A program made the position numbers and the translations under genes. This document shows, one piece after another, positions 7,320-14,441 of a DNA stretch of 22,500 nt. The notes beneath the pieces were generated by a model that saw nothing but the letters and a program-made list of their open reading frames with translations, was not told where the DNA came from and did no database searches. This stretch comes from M55B167 sp046482825 (GTDB lineage Bacteria > Verrucomicrobiota > Kiritimatiellia > RFP12 > UBA1067), in contig JAWOEI010000071.1 of the NCBI GenBank assembly GCA_046482825.1, positions 1-22,500 on the forward strand, in the 5' to 3' direction. Every line of letters starts with the position of its first letter. The stretch's first letter is position 1.

Positions 7320-9146
7320 TTAATCTTGTTTAAACAACCCTTTGAATACATCATTATTTGATATTTTTTCAGTTGTTGTATCCACAGTAACCCTTCCGTT
7401 TTCCAGCAGTACAACGCGGTCGGCCATGCCGATGGGCAGTGAGCGGTGTGATGTAAAGAGAGTCAGTCTGCCTTCTGATAGAATCTTGAGCGACTCCAAC
7501 ATCTCTTTCTGGGCAATTCCGTCCAGTGCACTGGTCGGTTCATCTAAAAGGTAAATGCTGGCAGGACGCAGGAAGGTCCGGGCGAGGGCCAGTTTCTGCC
7601 ATTGGCCCATGCTGGGTTCAATTCCGTCATGCAACCATCGACCGAGAAGGGTTTTCAGACCATGAGGCCAGCTCTTGATGCACGCGCTCAGCCCGGCTGA
7701 ATCCGCTGCCCTGGCAATGTGTGGATCATCCTGTTGAAAGTCCGGGTGGCCGATTCTTATGTTGTCTTCTGCTGAGAGTTGGTATGTGTTGAAATCTTCG
7801 AAGAGAACGCCTATCTGCCGGCGCCACTTTACAGGATCGATATACTTCAAATCAGTGCCGTCAACCAGTATCCTTCCCGCTGAAGGCTCGTAGAGACGGC
7901 AGAGCAGTTTTATCAGGGTGGATTTTCCCGCTCCGTTGGAGCCTGCCAGTGCAATCCGCTGTCCGGGTTGCAGACTTAATGAAACATTACAAAGTGCCGG
8001 TGATGCAGAGCCCTGGTATGTGAAACTTACATTCTCAAAATCTATTCCTTTTTTGAGTGGGACCGGCAGGGGGGCAGGGTTTTTCGGTGCACAGATACGG
8101 GGTTTACGGTTGATCAGTTCTTCATAGCTCTGTAGAAATATAGAGTCTTCCAGCAGAGATGCAATGGTTTCGGAAATTGTTGTAATAACCCCCTGGCCTC
8201 TGCGCAGTGCCTGAATGCAGAGAACAAAGGTTCCGATCGTTAGCGTGCCAGTCAGGGTGTGCTCAAGCAGCCAGAGCAGGGCGGCGCCAGCAGCAGCAAA
8301 ACCTATAGACATGCCAGCCAGATCGTAACGGAGTACAGCCTTGCGCCAGGTTTTGCGTTTGACTTTAAGATAATCGCGGGCCTTCTGGAATTTATCCTGA
8401 CAGAAATCAGCATGTCCATACAGGCGGATTTCCTTGGCGCCTTCGTTGGATGTCATGATGCTGTGAAAGTAGGAGCACTCACGCTCTTTGGGAATCAGCT
8501 GTCGGCGCCATTGAAAGAAGTGCCGTGAACGTATGAGTTTAAGGTACATGCCGGGAATCGCGGATAGACAGAGCAGTAGGGGTAGTAATGGTACGAGACT
8601 GAACAGGATGATGAGTCCGCCGATCAGGGATGTGGCACTCTGGATCAGACGGTTCATGCTTCTGATGATCTGCATCGGACGCGAAACTGCCTGCTCGCGT
8701 GCCAGGTAGAGGTTGTTCTGGTCGTCCGGATTTTCAAAGAAAGCGAAATCCGCATTTGTCAGGGTTGCATGCAGCTTTCGGTAAACCTCATCTGTAACCG
8801 CGATTGAGTGAAACTCTGAAATCCACGAAACAGCTATTTTGAGGAAGGCGCTTGTGACAAGACAGAACACAGCCAGCAGTGTCCAGTGAATCAGGGTTGC
8901 CATGGTGGCGTTGCTGCTGTAGAGATGGAGGGATGATAACAGGGTTGCTTCTTCCAGTGCGCCGGATTTATAGAGCAGGCTCGCGGAATCAACTATCTTT
9001 TTCAATGCCAGCAGAGAAAGCAGCGGCAGGAGCGCCAGCACAAAGGCGAGCAGGCTGTGCCAGAGAGCCAGAGACGGGCTACTCATCCAGATAAGCTTCA
9101 ATGCACGGGTGAGAGTGCCCGTAATATTGGATAAACGAAGATTCAT
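7320..9146 (-). CDS. ABC exporter half-transporter (fused membrane and ATPase domains)
   Basis: A 608-residue type IV exporter half that would act as a dimer in the inner membrane; substrate unknown. Hydrophobic spans lie near residues 28-47, 86-107, 168-200 and 276-312. Nucleotide-binding domain: Walker A GSNGAGKST (402-410), Q-loop region IGVLFEDF (445-452), signature PSMGQWQKLALAR (511-523), Walker B IYLLDEPTSALD (531-542) and H-loop TSHR (His567). Two departures are visible: the Q-loop glutamine is Glu450, and the LSGGQ signature is PSMGQ. The GQWQKLALAR context is typical of a peptide/lipid exporter subgroup with LSxGQWQ. The ATP-binding and hydrolytic residues otherwise look intact. The start ATG lacks a Shine-Dalgarno sequence. 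A 20-bp palindrome lies 16 bases upstream, and the CCA-adding enzyme gene is divergent. uvrC follows 34 bases later on the same strand. Confidence 0.88.
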   Translation of the reverse strand: MNLRLSNITGTLTRALKLIWMSSPSLALWHSLLAFVLALLPLLSLLALKKIVDSASLLYKSGALEEATLLSSLHLYSSNATMATLIHWTLLAVFCLVTSAFLKIAVSWISEFHSIAVTDEVYRKLHATLTNADFAFFENPDDQNNLYLAREQAVSRPMQIIRSMNRLIQSATSLIGGLIILFSLVPLLPLLLCLSAIPGMYLKLIRSRHFFQWRRQLIPKERECSYFHSIMTSNEGAKEIRLYGHADFCQDKFQKARDYLKVKRKTWRKAVLRYDLAGMSIGFAAAGAALLWLLEHTLTGTLTIGTFVLCIQALRRGQGVITTISETIASLLEDSIFLQSYEELINRKPRICAPKNPAPLPVPLKKGIDFENVSFTYQGSASPALCNVSLSLQPGQRIALAGSNGAGKSTLIKLLCRLYEPSAGRILVDGTDLKYIDPVKWRRQIGVLFEDFNTYQLSAEDNIRIGHPDFQQDDPHIARAADSAGLSACIKSWPHGLKTLLGRWLHDGIEPSMGQWQKLALARTFLRPASIYLLDEPTSALDGIAQKEMLESLKILSEGRLTLFTSHRSLPIGMADRVVLLENGRVTVDTTTEKISNNDVFKGLFKQD

Positions 9147-9161
9147 CAGTCGATGTTTTTT

Positions 9162-9181
9162 TCTGACTCATATGAGTCAGA
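9162..9181. promoter_or_regulatory. 20-bp perfect palindrome, candidate operator
   Basis: TCTGACTCATATGAGTCAGA is its own reverse complement. It lies 16 bases upstream of the ABC exporter start, in the region between that gene and the divergent cca. No T-run follows on either strand (an A-run follows on the minus strand), so a terminator is unlikely. A dimeric regulator site or a leader hairpin is more plausible. Confidence 0.45.
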
Positions 9182-9256
9182 CAATCCCTTTTCGCATACA
9201 GAACACGTATTAATCGGAACAGTTTTATTTTCCGTCTGGTAAAACACAAGATAATG

Positions 9257-9285
9257 CTTAAATTTACCAGGATGTTACGTATAAT
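9257..9285 (+). promoter_or_regulatory. Candidate upstream promoter of cca
   Basis: TATAAT (9280-9285) is perfect. CTTAAA (9257-9262) at 17 bases upstream is a weak -35. Transcription would start near 9292, giving a leader of about 60 bases before the ATG at 9353. Confidence 0.4.
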
Positions 9286-9314
9286 ACAACAGCAAACAAA
9301 ACGGTCATTGCTTG

Positions 9315-9343
9315 TTGACGGCCATGGTATTGTGTGCTACGTT
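9315..9343 (+). promoter_or_regulatory. Alternative cca promoter close to the start codon
   Basis: TTGACG (9315-9320), 17 bases, then TACGTT (9338-9343) with an extended -10 TGC. Transcription would begin about 3 bases before the ATG at 9353, i.e. nearly leaderless, in keeping with the absence of a Shine-Dalgarno sequence. Competes with the TATAAT at 9280. Confidence 0.35.
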
Positions 9344-9352
9344 TTGTGTACA

Positions 9353-10714
9353 ATGAAGATGAAAGTAAAGTTAGATATATCTAATAAATCCTTGGTGAAA
9401 GCGGCCTTGAAGGTTGTCGGGGTGTTAAAAGATGCCGGATATGAAACGCTCTTTGCTGGAGGCTGCGTGCGGGATGCACTTTGCGGGCGACCCTTGAAGG
9501 ATGTGGATATTGCCACGTCAGCAGCGCCTGAACAGGTTGAAAAACTCTTTCCTGGACGCACTGTCAGTGTAGGCAGGGCCTTCGGGGTCATTCTTGTGCT
9601 GGAGGGCGAGTTTCAGTTCGATGTCGCATCTTTCCGCAGTGACGGTGTTTATGTGAACGGACGTTATCCGGAAAAAATTCATTTCAGTTGTGCTGAAGAG
9701 GATGCGCAAAGGCGTGATTTTACGATTAACGGACTTTTTTATGATCCCTCGACAAAAGAGGTGATCGATTATGTCGGGGGAATCGATGATCTCAAGGCCG
9801 GAGTTGTCCGGGCAATCGGCTGTGCGGCAGACCGTTTTGCTGAAGATCACCTGCGTATGCTGCGTGCTGTCCGTTTTGCCTCAGTCATGGAATTTGAAAT
9901 TGAGTCCGAGACCTGGCAGGCGCTTTGTTCCATGCCGGAAAATATTACAAAAGTCAGTATCGAACGCATCAGTAATGAATTTATCCGTATGATCTGTGAA
10001 TCGCCTAGATCGTCCATTGCTATGAATATGCTGCGCACAAGTGGGCTTCTCAAGGAGTTTCTGCCTGAGGTTGTTGCTTTATACGGTGTTGAACAGCCGC
10101 CTCAATTCCATCCGGAGGGGGATGTATGGACGCACACCTGCATGATGCTGGACGGGGTGGAGGCTCCCCGTGATACTGTGCTGGCACTGGGGATTCTTTT
10201 TCACGATATAGGTAAACCCGCGACATACAGCCGCGGACCGCATCAGAAAACCGGAGAAGTCCGCATACGTTTTATGAGGCATGCAGATGTCGGTGCAGAT
10301 ATGACTGAGAGAATCATGACTCGACTGAAACTGCCGAATGCCCTGACAGCTGCAGTCAAGGAGCTGGTTGCACATCACATGCGCTTTATTGATCCGCGTA
10401 AGATGCGCAGATCCACTCTGCGCAGATATCTCGGGCTTGAAAATATTGAAAACCTGCTGGCATTAAACAAACAGGATTGTCTCTGCAGTAATGGGGATCT
10501 GAGCGGTTGGCAGTATCTTATGAACAGTCATAAAGAATTTAAGAATGAACCGGCTCTTCCACCACCCTTAGTCACCGGTAAAATTCTGATGCAGTGGGGA
10601 ATGAAACCCGGTCCGAAAATGGGCAGGCTTCTGAAAAAACTCTATGATGCCCAGTTGGAGGGGGAAATCTCTTCGCTTGAAGAGGCAAAAGCATTTGCAG
10701 GATATTGCAAATGA
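9353..10714 (+). CDS. cca: CCA-adding tRNA nucleotidyltransferase / poly(A) polymerase with HD domain
   Basis: Class II nucleotidyltransferase that adds or repairs the 3' CCA of tRNAs, or adds A to RNA 3' ends; the two activities cannot be separated by eye. The frame extends to an ATG at 9254, but homology starts near FAGGCVRD, so 9353 is chosen (453 residues; 9359 is also possible). Signatures: LFAGGCVRDALCGRPLKDVD (33-52) with metal-binding Asp50 and Asp52; RRDFTINGLFYDP (120-132); DHLRMLRAVRFA (165-176, the template/ATP-binding region). The HD phosphohydrolase-like domain has LALGILFHDIGKPA (277-290, His284-Asp285), RHADVGADM (309-317) and AHHMRF (340-345). Because CCA is encoded in the window's tRNA-Pro gene, at least some tRNAs would need only repair. 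Convergent with the methyltransferase-fold gene at 10746. Confidence 0.92.
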   Translation: MKMKVKLDISNKSLVKAALKVVGVLKDAGYETLFAGGCVRDALCGRPLKDVDIATSAAPEQVEKLFPGRTVSVGRAFGVILVLEGEFQFDVASFRSDGVYVNGRYPEKIHFSCAEEDAQRRDFTINGLFYDPSTKEVIDYVGGIDDLKAGVVRAIGCAADRFAEDHLRMLRAVRFASVMEFEIESETWQALCSMPENITKVSIERISNEFIRMICESPRSSIAMNMLRTSGLLKEFLPEVVALYGVEQPPQFHPEGDVWTHTCMMLDGVEAPRDTVLALGILFHDIGKPATYSRGPHQKTGEVRIRFMRHADVGADMTERIMTRLKLPNALTAAVKELVAHHMRFIDPRKMRRSTLRRYLGLENIENLLALNKQDCLCSNGDLSGWQYLMNSHKEFKNEPALPPPLVTGKILMQWGMKPGPKMGRLLKKLYDAQLEGEISSLEEAKAFAGYCK

Positions 10715-10726
10715 TGCTGTCTTGAC

Positions 10727-10747
10727 AGCTTTGTATAAAGCAAAGCT
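10727..10747. terminator. Possible shared 3'-end hairpin between convergent genes
   Basis: AGCTTTG (10727-10733) and CAAAGCT (10741-10747) are perfect 7-base arms around TATAAAG. A smaller GCTGTC-TT-GACAGC palindrome (10716-10729) overlaps on the left. It lies exactly between the convergent stops at 10714 and 10746. No T-run, so termination is uncertain. Confidence 0.3.
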
Positions 10748-11468
10748 ATGACTTCGGTGCTACAGCAACGTAAATGCCGTTGTAGGCCGTGTTGTTCTGA
10801 ATCGGATTCGGGAACTCTGCAATGTGACCTTCAACATCTGAAAAAGCGGTTGAGAGAATCCGCATGAAATTATTTTCGGGAGCTTCATTTGACCAGAGCG
10901 CAAAGACACCTCCCGGCTTGATGAATGTTGCAAGGCGTTTAATTCCCTCCTCCGTATAGAAGTTAGCGTGTGAGGGATTCAGCAGAGCATCGGGTGTATG
11001 ATCGATATCCAGCAGGATTGCGTCAAATTGATGATTTGCGTGATCCGGATCAAATCCGTTGTTTCGGGCAAGAGCAAAGAAGTCGGCATTATGATAAATG
11101 CAGCGCGTATCATCTGTCAGAGCTCTTCCGTTGGGGACCAGAGCCTTTTGATGCCATTCAATAACCGAATCAAGGGCTTCCACGACAATCATGCGTTCAA
11201 CTCGGGAATTCTTCAGTGCTTCGACTGCGGTAAAACCCAATCCGAGTCCGCCAATAACGATATCCCATTCTTCACCTTTCAGACGATCAAGACCAAGCCT
11301 GGCAAGGGCAATTTCACCGTCGTAAAAGAGAGATGACATAAGATACTCATGGTTGAGTTTCACCTCATAGATCAAACGTCCGTCAGTCTCAACGGCATTA
11401 CGCTTCTGCAGTATCAGTTCACCTAGCGGAGTTTGCTGGTAATCCAGTTCTTCAAAGTTCAGTTGCAT
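10746..11468 (-). CDS. Spermidine synthase-like protein (class I SAM-type fold)
   Basis: Translation from the ATG at 11468 gives 240 residues; an in-frame GTG at 11483 adds five residues. Neither has a good Shine-Dalgarno sequence. Visible elements, numbered from 11468: an N-terminal beta region ending YLMSSLFYDGE; the nucleotide-binding loop IGGLGLGFTA (72-81); VVEALDSVIEWH (95-106), the acidic residue after strand 2; FDAILLDIDHTPD (148-160); and IKPGGVFALWSNE (183-195). This is the arrangement of polyamine synthase (SpeE)-like proteins, but the chain is shorter than SpeE (about 280). The DIDHTP loop replaces the usual catalytic DxxDP (aminopropyltransferase) pattern, so a different transfer reaction or methyltransfer is possible. 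It is named as a family member only. A repeat-like CGTGTTAAAA lies at its start (11475-11484, minus orientation). Confidence 0.7.
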   Translation of the reverse strand: MQLNFEELDYQQTPLGELILQKRNAVETDGRLIYEVKLNHEYLMSSLFYDGEIALARLGLDRLKGEEWDIVIGGLGLGFTAVEALKNSRVERMIVVEALDSVIEWHQKALVPNGRALTDDTRCIYHNADFFALARNNGFDPDHANHQFDAILLDIDHTPDALLNPSHANFYTEEGIKRLATFIKPGGVFALWSNEAPENNFMRILSTAFSDVEGHIAEFPNPIQNNTAYNGIYVAVAPKS

Positions 11469-11474
11469 GATCTT

Positions 11475-11489
11475 TTTTAACACGGATTT
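11475..11489 (-). repeat. AACACGGATTT / CGTGTTAAAA repeat copy
   Basis: TTTTAACACGG (11475-11485) and AACACGGATTT (11479-11489) overlap. AACACGGATTT also occurs immediately before lepA (2348-2358). On the minus strand CGTGTTAAAA equals the copies at 5789 and 12702. The rest of the 11469-11678 gap holds an AT-rich inverted repeat AAAAAACG/CGTTTTTT (11506-11530) and no gene. Confidence 0.4.
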
Positions 11490-11678
11490 ACATGGTAAAG
11501 CACGGAAAAAACGCTGGTGTGACGTTTTTTATGGCAATGCAGAAAATGGTTTTAACAAATTGCTTCACTTTATCTCGTAAAACCGGAAAGCAAGTATCAC
11601 GATAGATGGAAATGCTGACATGGCATGGGCAGATTTGTTCCGGCTGTGCGGGATATTACTGATCTTACTGCCAGCATT

Positions 11679-12617
11679 TCAACGATGGAGCCGGCGCCCT
11701 TTGGGTGTCTTGATTCCGGCAACAGCAATCCATGTCGCTTTAGATCTCCACACAGGATTTTTCAGCTGAGCATCCCATATTGCAAGGCCCATGGTTCCGT
11801 CATAAGCCAGCCATTTGAGATGTGTGATGGCCGCCCTGTTCTGCCATGCCGCTTCATACCCGGGAACTCCGACAGCCACTTTTGACGCATGACGTCCTGC
11901 TGCGGCTTTGATATGGCTGTATGATCTCCAGCCAGCTGCACCTGCGCCTGTCTCTGCGTAACCCATGACATGAAGTGCATCTACATGAGGAAGGATTTGT
12001 GGCCACCAGCTCTGATTGGGTACTCCCCATTTGTAGGCATGGCTGTCCACAGTAAGCTCCCGGCCTTCAGCGTGCAGCCTTTGTGATAACTCCGCAATAA
12101 ACCTGATATAGGCATGCTTTGAGGAAGCCTGATTCCCTTTGCCTTCAAAATCGATATCAACTCCGTGAAGATTAAGCCTGCGGCACTCCTTTACCAGTGC
12201 ATTGATTAATCTGCTGCGGTGGTTGCCGAATGCTGATTCCGCCAGATTCCAGTTCCATTCGGATGAGCTTCCATTGTAGATGCAAAGCATAACACGGATG
12301 TTGTGGGCCTTGCCCCAACGCTGGAAATTACGGACTGTTGAGTCATTGATAGTATTGAATTTAGTGACGTACCTTATGTTGCCTGAAGAGGTTGGATTCC
12401 AGAACTGAAGCCCGAGATGGGTTATTCCGTGTTTCATGCCTATGCCGCTGTAAGTCTCATTTAGACGTTTGCTGCATTGACTGACTGCATAAGGCGGCAC
12501 CCATGTCATCACGCGATTTTTTTGTGACATTATCTGTGTATTGCAGGTGCATGCGGGCAGAAAACAGAACATACTTAGAAGTGTGAATCTGCTCAATAGA
12601 TCAATAAGTGATTTCAT
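11679..12617 (-). CDS. GH18-like (chitinase/ENGase-type fold) predicted lipoprotein
   Basis: The ATG at 12617 is chosen because it starts a signal peptide, MKSLIDLLSRF then LLSMFCFLPAC, ending in a lipobox-like LPAC (Cys23 from this start; the longer frame begins at 12641). The total is 312 residues. The mature part looks like a compact TIM barrel: MTWVPPY, HLGLQFWNP (strands 1-2), VMLCIYNG (strand 3), then LHGVDIDFEGKG (strand 4), the GH18 signature with Asp154, Asp156 and catalytic Glu158. Later come ALHVMGYAETG (the strand with the conserved M-x-Y) and GLAIWDAQL (strand 8, the conserved Trp). The first Asp of DxxDxDxE is replaced by His. Probable function is hydrolysis of beta-1,4-linked amino-sugar polymers or glycans at the envelope. 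A non-catalytic binding role cannot be excluded. No Shine-Dalgarno sequence. Confidence 0.72.
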   Translation of the reverse strand: MKSLIDLLSRFTLLSMFCFLPACTCNTQIMSQKNRVMTWVPPYAVSQCSKRLNETYSGIGMKHGITHLGLQFWNPTSSGNIRYVTKFNTINDSTVRNFQRWGKAHNIRVMLCIYNGSSSEWNWNLAESAFGNHRSRLINALVKECRRLNLHGVDIDFEGKGNQASSKHAYIRFIAELSQRLHAEGRELTVDSHAYKWGVPNQSWWPQILPHVDALHVMGYAETGAGAAGWRSYSHIKAAAGRHASKVAVGVPGYEAAWQNRAAITHLKWLAYDGTMGLAIWDAQLKNPVWRSKATWIAVAGIKTPKGRRLHR

Positions 12618-12684
12618 GCAATTCAATATATCACAACGCATCTAAACGCGAAAACTTATTCATTTACGGAAATTATGTTATTTT

Positions 12685-12712
12685 CTGACTGTTTTTTTAT
12701 GCGTGTTAAAAT
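12685..12712 (+). promoter_or_regulatory. Candidate extended -10 promoter inside the gene-free gap
   Basis: CTGACT (12685-12690), 16 bases, TAAAAT (12707-12712) preceded by TGT (12704-12706), i.e. TGnTAAAAT. Transcription would begin at about 12719 toward the strong terminator at 12918-12955. The -10 lies in the CGTGTTAAAATAAT repeat shared with 5789, so part of the match may reflect that repeat. Confidence 0.4.
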
Positions 12713-12777
12713 AATTATCCGGAAACCCTGTGTGCATATTATGACATTAAGTAAGTTTGTTGAGGTAAATAATTACA

Positions 12778-12854
12778 TATGCAGCCATAAAACAAAGGGC
12801 TTAGAATCAATATTAAAGAAATTTTATTAGAAATATTATTTTTATGGTTGCATA
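12778..12854. repeat. Inverted repeat with 15-bp arms and 47-base loop
   Basis: TATGCAGCCATAAAA (12778-12792) pairs with TTTTATGGTTGCATA (12840-12854); the only departure is one G-T pair. The loop is AT-rich. No target-site duplication is apparent at the ends. It would form the main internal stem of the candidate RNA, or be the remains of a short mobile element. Confidence 0.55.
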
Positions 12855-12917
12855 GAACACACACTTTTGCTAATTTTACAGCCACACACAACCCGAATTA
12901 ACATATAAACACCACAC

Positions 12918-12955
12918 AGTTTCCTGCCAGGAATTCCTGGCGGGAAACTTTTTTT
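12918..12955 (+). terminator. Strong intrinsic terminator (plus orientation)
   Basis: AGTTTCCTGCCAGGAA (12918-12933) pairs with TTCCTGGCGGGAAACT (12934-12949) with one T-G pair; a central AATT acts as the loop. Seven T (12949-12955) follow directly. It is only 2 bases from the stop of the minus-strand PLD gene at 12958, and the minus orientation lacks a T-run. It therefore terminates plus-strand transcription, although no plus-strand protein gene precedes it. Confidence 0.8.
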
Positions 12956-12957
12956 GT

Positions 12958-14388
12958 CTAAAATGAACTCAATCCGCTTATTTCCTGTAACCATGCAGTG
13001 AATCGACGTATACGATTTTCATCGGCATAGATGGAATAATCGAGAGTATAACTGCGTTGAGGTGTATTGTTCCACCAGCGGTCGAATGTCTGTCTCTGTT
13101 TTGTCATTGGGTCGGCATCAACTGAGCCGGTGACCGCCAGGCAGCTCTCCGCATTGAAATTTCCGATATTGCGTCTTGTATAATTGGCTGATCCTGTCAT
13201 CAGAGTCGCCTTGCCGGTGAGTGTTTCAACATACAACATTTTCACATGGAACTGTTCACCGGAAGTATGCGCCCACCGGACGGGAATGTTATGTTCGTTT
13301 AAAAGCGCGGCTGTCTGTCTGTTAGGGATGCCGTTCTTTTCACGACCGAAAGCATCTTTATTGGCATCCAGAATAATTCTCATGTAACAACCGCGTTCAG
13401 CCGCATGAATCAGAGCGCTGATAATATCGCCGTCAGACAGGTAGAACATTGAAAGATCCACGCGTCCACCCGGTTTAAGATCGTCTAAAAGATTCACAGC
13501 ACGATCACGGATTTTTTCCTCTGTACAGAGCTCAACCTGGAAGGCGGAGCCGTTTTTTTCTTCAAAATGCAACTCTGGCGGCTCTCTCACGCCGGAAAAT
13601 CGCATTACCGCTTTTTCTGATTCCCATAGCATTTTCATGCCGCCGCCTTTAACATGCAGAGCGGTATTCCAGTGTGCGCTGCTGCCGCTGTGAGGATTGG
13701 CGCTCATAACCATCATCTCGTTTTCCGATAAAATGGTTTTCCGGTGATTTGCTTTCATGTTGAGAAGTTTAAGAAAGCTGCGCAGGGAAATTCTGTCATC
13801 TCCCATGGGATTAGGAATCATCCAGCCGGGGCCGCTTCCCAGTAAACCAACGCTTAGCCGCCAGGGAATGGAATAAATGGGATTGCTGTCAGGTAATTTG
13901 TCGAGATCCGTTATAACAAGTTGTACTCCGGCTTGTTCAAGTGTCTTGTAATGGGGGGATTCAAGTGAATCGTAGAGCGTGTTGATAGGATCAGAGATGA
14001 GGATAATCTGAATATCCGGGTTGTTTCGCTTTTTATCGATTATCCATCCGGTGAACTTATCGCTGAGGGGATAATAACCTTTCCCGGGAGTATATCCGAA
14101 GTTGTTCAGCAGAAATATGTCCATCACGATAAATTCATCAGCACGCTGTATCAGTTTATGTACTTCCCGAAATATTTCCTGACTGACACAACGCGTACCG
14201 GTGTTATCCACCCAGCACTCGTCAATCAGAAGGCGAACTTTGTCTACTCTTGCTGTGGCTGAAATACACATGCCTTCAGGCAGGAAGAAAGGACCGCTTG
14301 CCAGGTGCAGAAACGGAATAAGCAACAGGCACAGGCGGGTGGTTTTTATGAACGATGCTTGATAAAACAACTTGAATAACACTCTCAT
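12958..14388 (-). CDS. Phospholipase D-superfamily protein with export signal and two HKE motifs
   Basis: The ATG at 14388 is chosen over an upstream in-frame GTG because AAGGAG (14395-14400) lies six bases before it (476 residues). A hydrophobic N-terminus (about 19-34: RLCLLLIPFLHLASG) indicates a signal peptide or anchor. Two PLD half-sites follow: NHRKTILSENE (214-224, His215, Lys217) with MSANPHSGSS, and FHVKMLYVE (380-388, His381, Lys383) with MTGSANYTRRN (397-407). This two-domain layout is that of cardiolipin synthases and secreted phospholipases/nucleases. In both motifs the expected Asp of HxKxxxxD is Glu (222 and 388). Substrate is unknown; phosphatidyl transfer or a nuclease role are both possible. 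Its own promoter is visible, so it is probably a single-gene transcript. Confidence 0.82.
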   Translation of the reverse strand: MRVLFKLFYQASFIKTTRLCLLLIPFLHLASGPFFLPEGMCISATARVDKVRLLIDECWVDNTGTRCVSQEIFREVHKLIQRADEFIVMDIFLLNNFGYTPGKGYYPLSDKFTGWIIDKKRNNPDIQIILISDPINTLYDSLESPHYKTLEQAGVQLVITDLDKLPDSNPIYSIPWRLSVGLLGSGPGWMIPNPMGDDRISLRSFLKLLNMKANHRKTILSENEMMVMSANPHSGSSAHWNTALHVKGGGMKMLWESEKAVMRFSGVREPPELHFEEKNGSAFQVELCTEEKIRDRAVNLLDDLKPGGRVDLSMFYLSDGDIISALIHAAERGCYMRIILDANKDAFGREKNGIPNRQTAALLNEHNIPVRWAHTSGEQFHVKMLYVETLTGKATLMTGSANYTRRNIGNFNAESCLAVTGSVDADPMTKQRQTFDRWWNNTPQRSYTLDYSIYADENRIRRFTAWLQEISGLSSF

Positions 14389-14409
14389 AACTAACTCCTT
14401 GTCCACATT

Positions 14410-14438
14410 ATTATAAGTATCCTTCAGGAATGTTTAAA
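14410..14438 (-). promoter_or_regulatory. Promoter of the PLD-family gene
   Basis: On the minus strand TTTAAA (14438-14433), 17 bases, TATAAT (14415-14410, perfect). Transcription would begin near 14403, giving a 14-15 base leader that contains AAGGAG (14400-14395) before the ATG at 14388. The spacing of promoter, ribosome-binding site and start codon is fully coherent. Confidence 0.65.
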
Positions 14439-14441
14439 CCA

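Larger units (their letters stand above)
12719..12955 (+). ncRNA. Candidate structured non-coding RNA, no known class recognised
   Basis: This gap has no supported protein gene, yet it contains a promoter-like sequence (12685-12712), an inverted repeat (12778-12854) and a strong plus-strand intrinsic terminator (12918-12955). The predicted 5' end, GGAAA (12721-12725) plus CTGTGTG (12728-12734), can pair with CACACAG (12913-12919) plus TTTCC (12920-12924). This makes a 12-bp closing stem with a two-base bulge, and it would block the terminator's 5' arm. A 29-codon frame (12741-12830; MTLSKFVEVNNYICSHKTKG and nine more residues) lies inside without a Shine-Dalgarno sequence. The RNA would be about 237 bases. 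Alternatives are a small MITE or chance pairing in AT-rich DNA. Confidence 0.35.

Noticed and set aside
7286..7414. N-terminal extension of UvrC overlapping the ABC exporter gene
   Set aside because: UvrC homology starts at MNKELKKKLRELPDKPG; the upstream 43 codons are the exporter's 3' end in another frame.
9254..9352. N-terminal extension of the CCA-adding enzyme
   Set aside because: No family similarity in these 33 codons, and the region contains promoter-like sequences; the start at 9353 fits better.
11609..11680. GAAATGCTG/CAGCATTTC inverted repeat at the GH18-like 3' end
   Set aside because: Nine-base arms with a 54-base loop and no T-run; expected by chance over this length.
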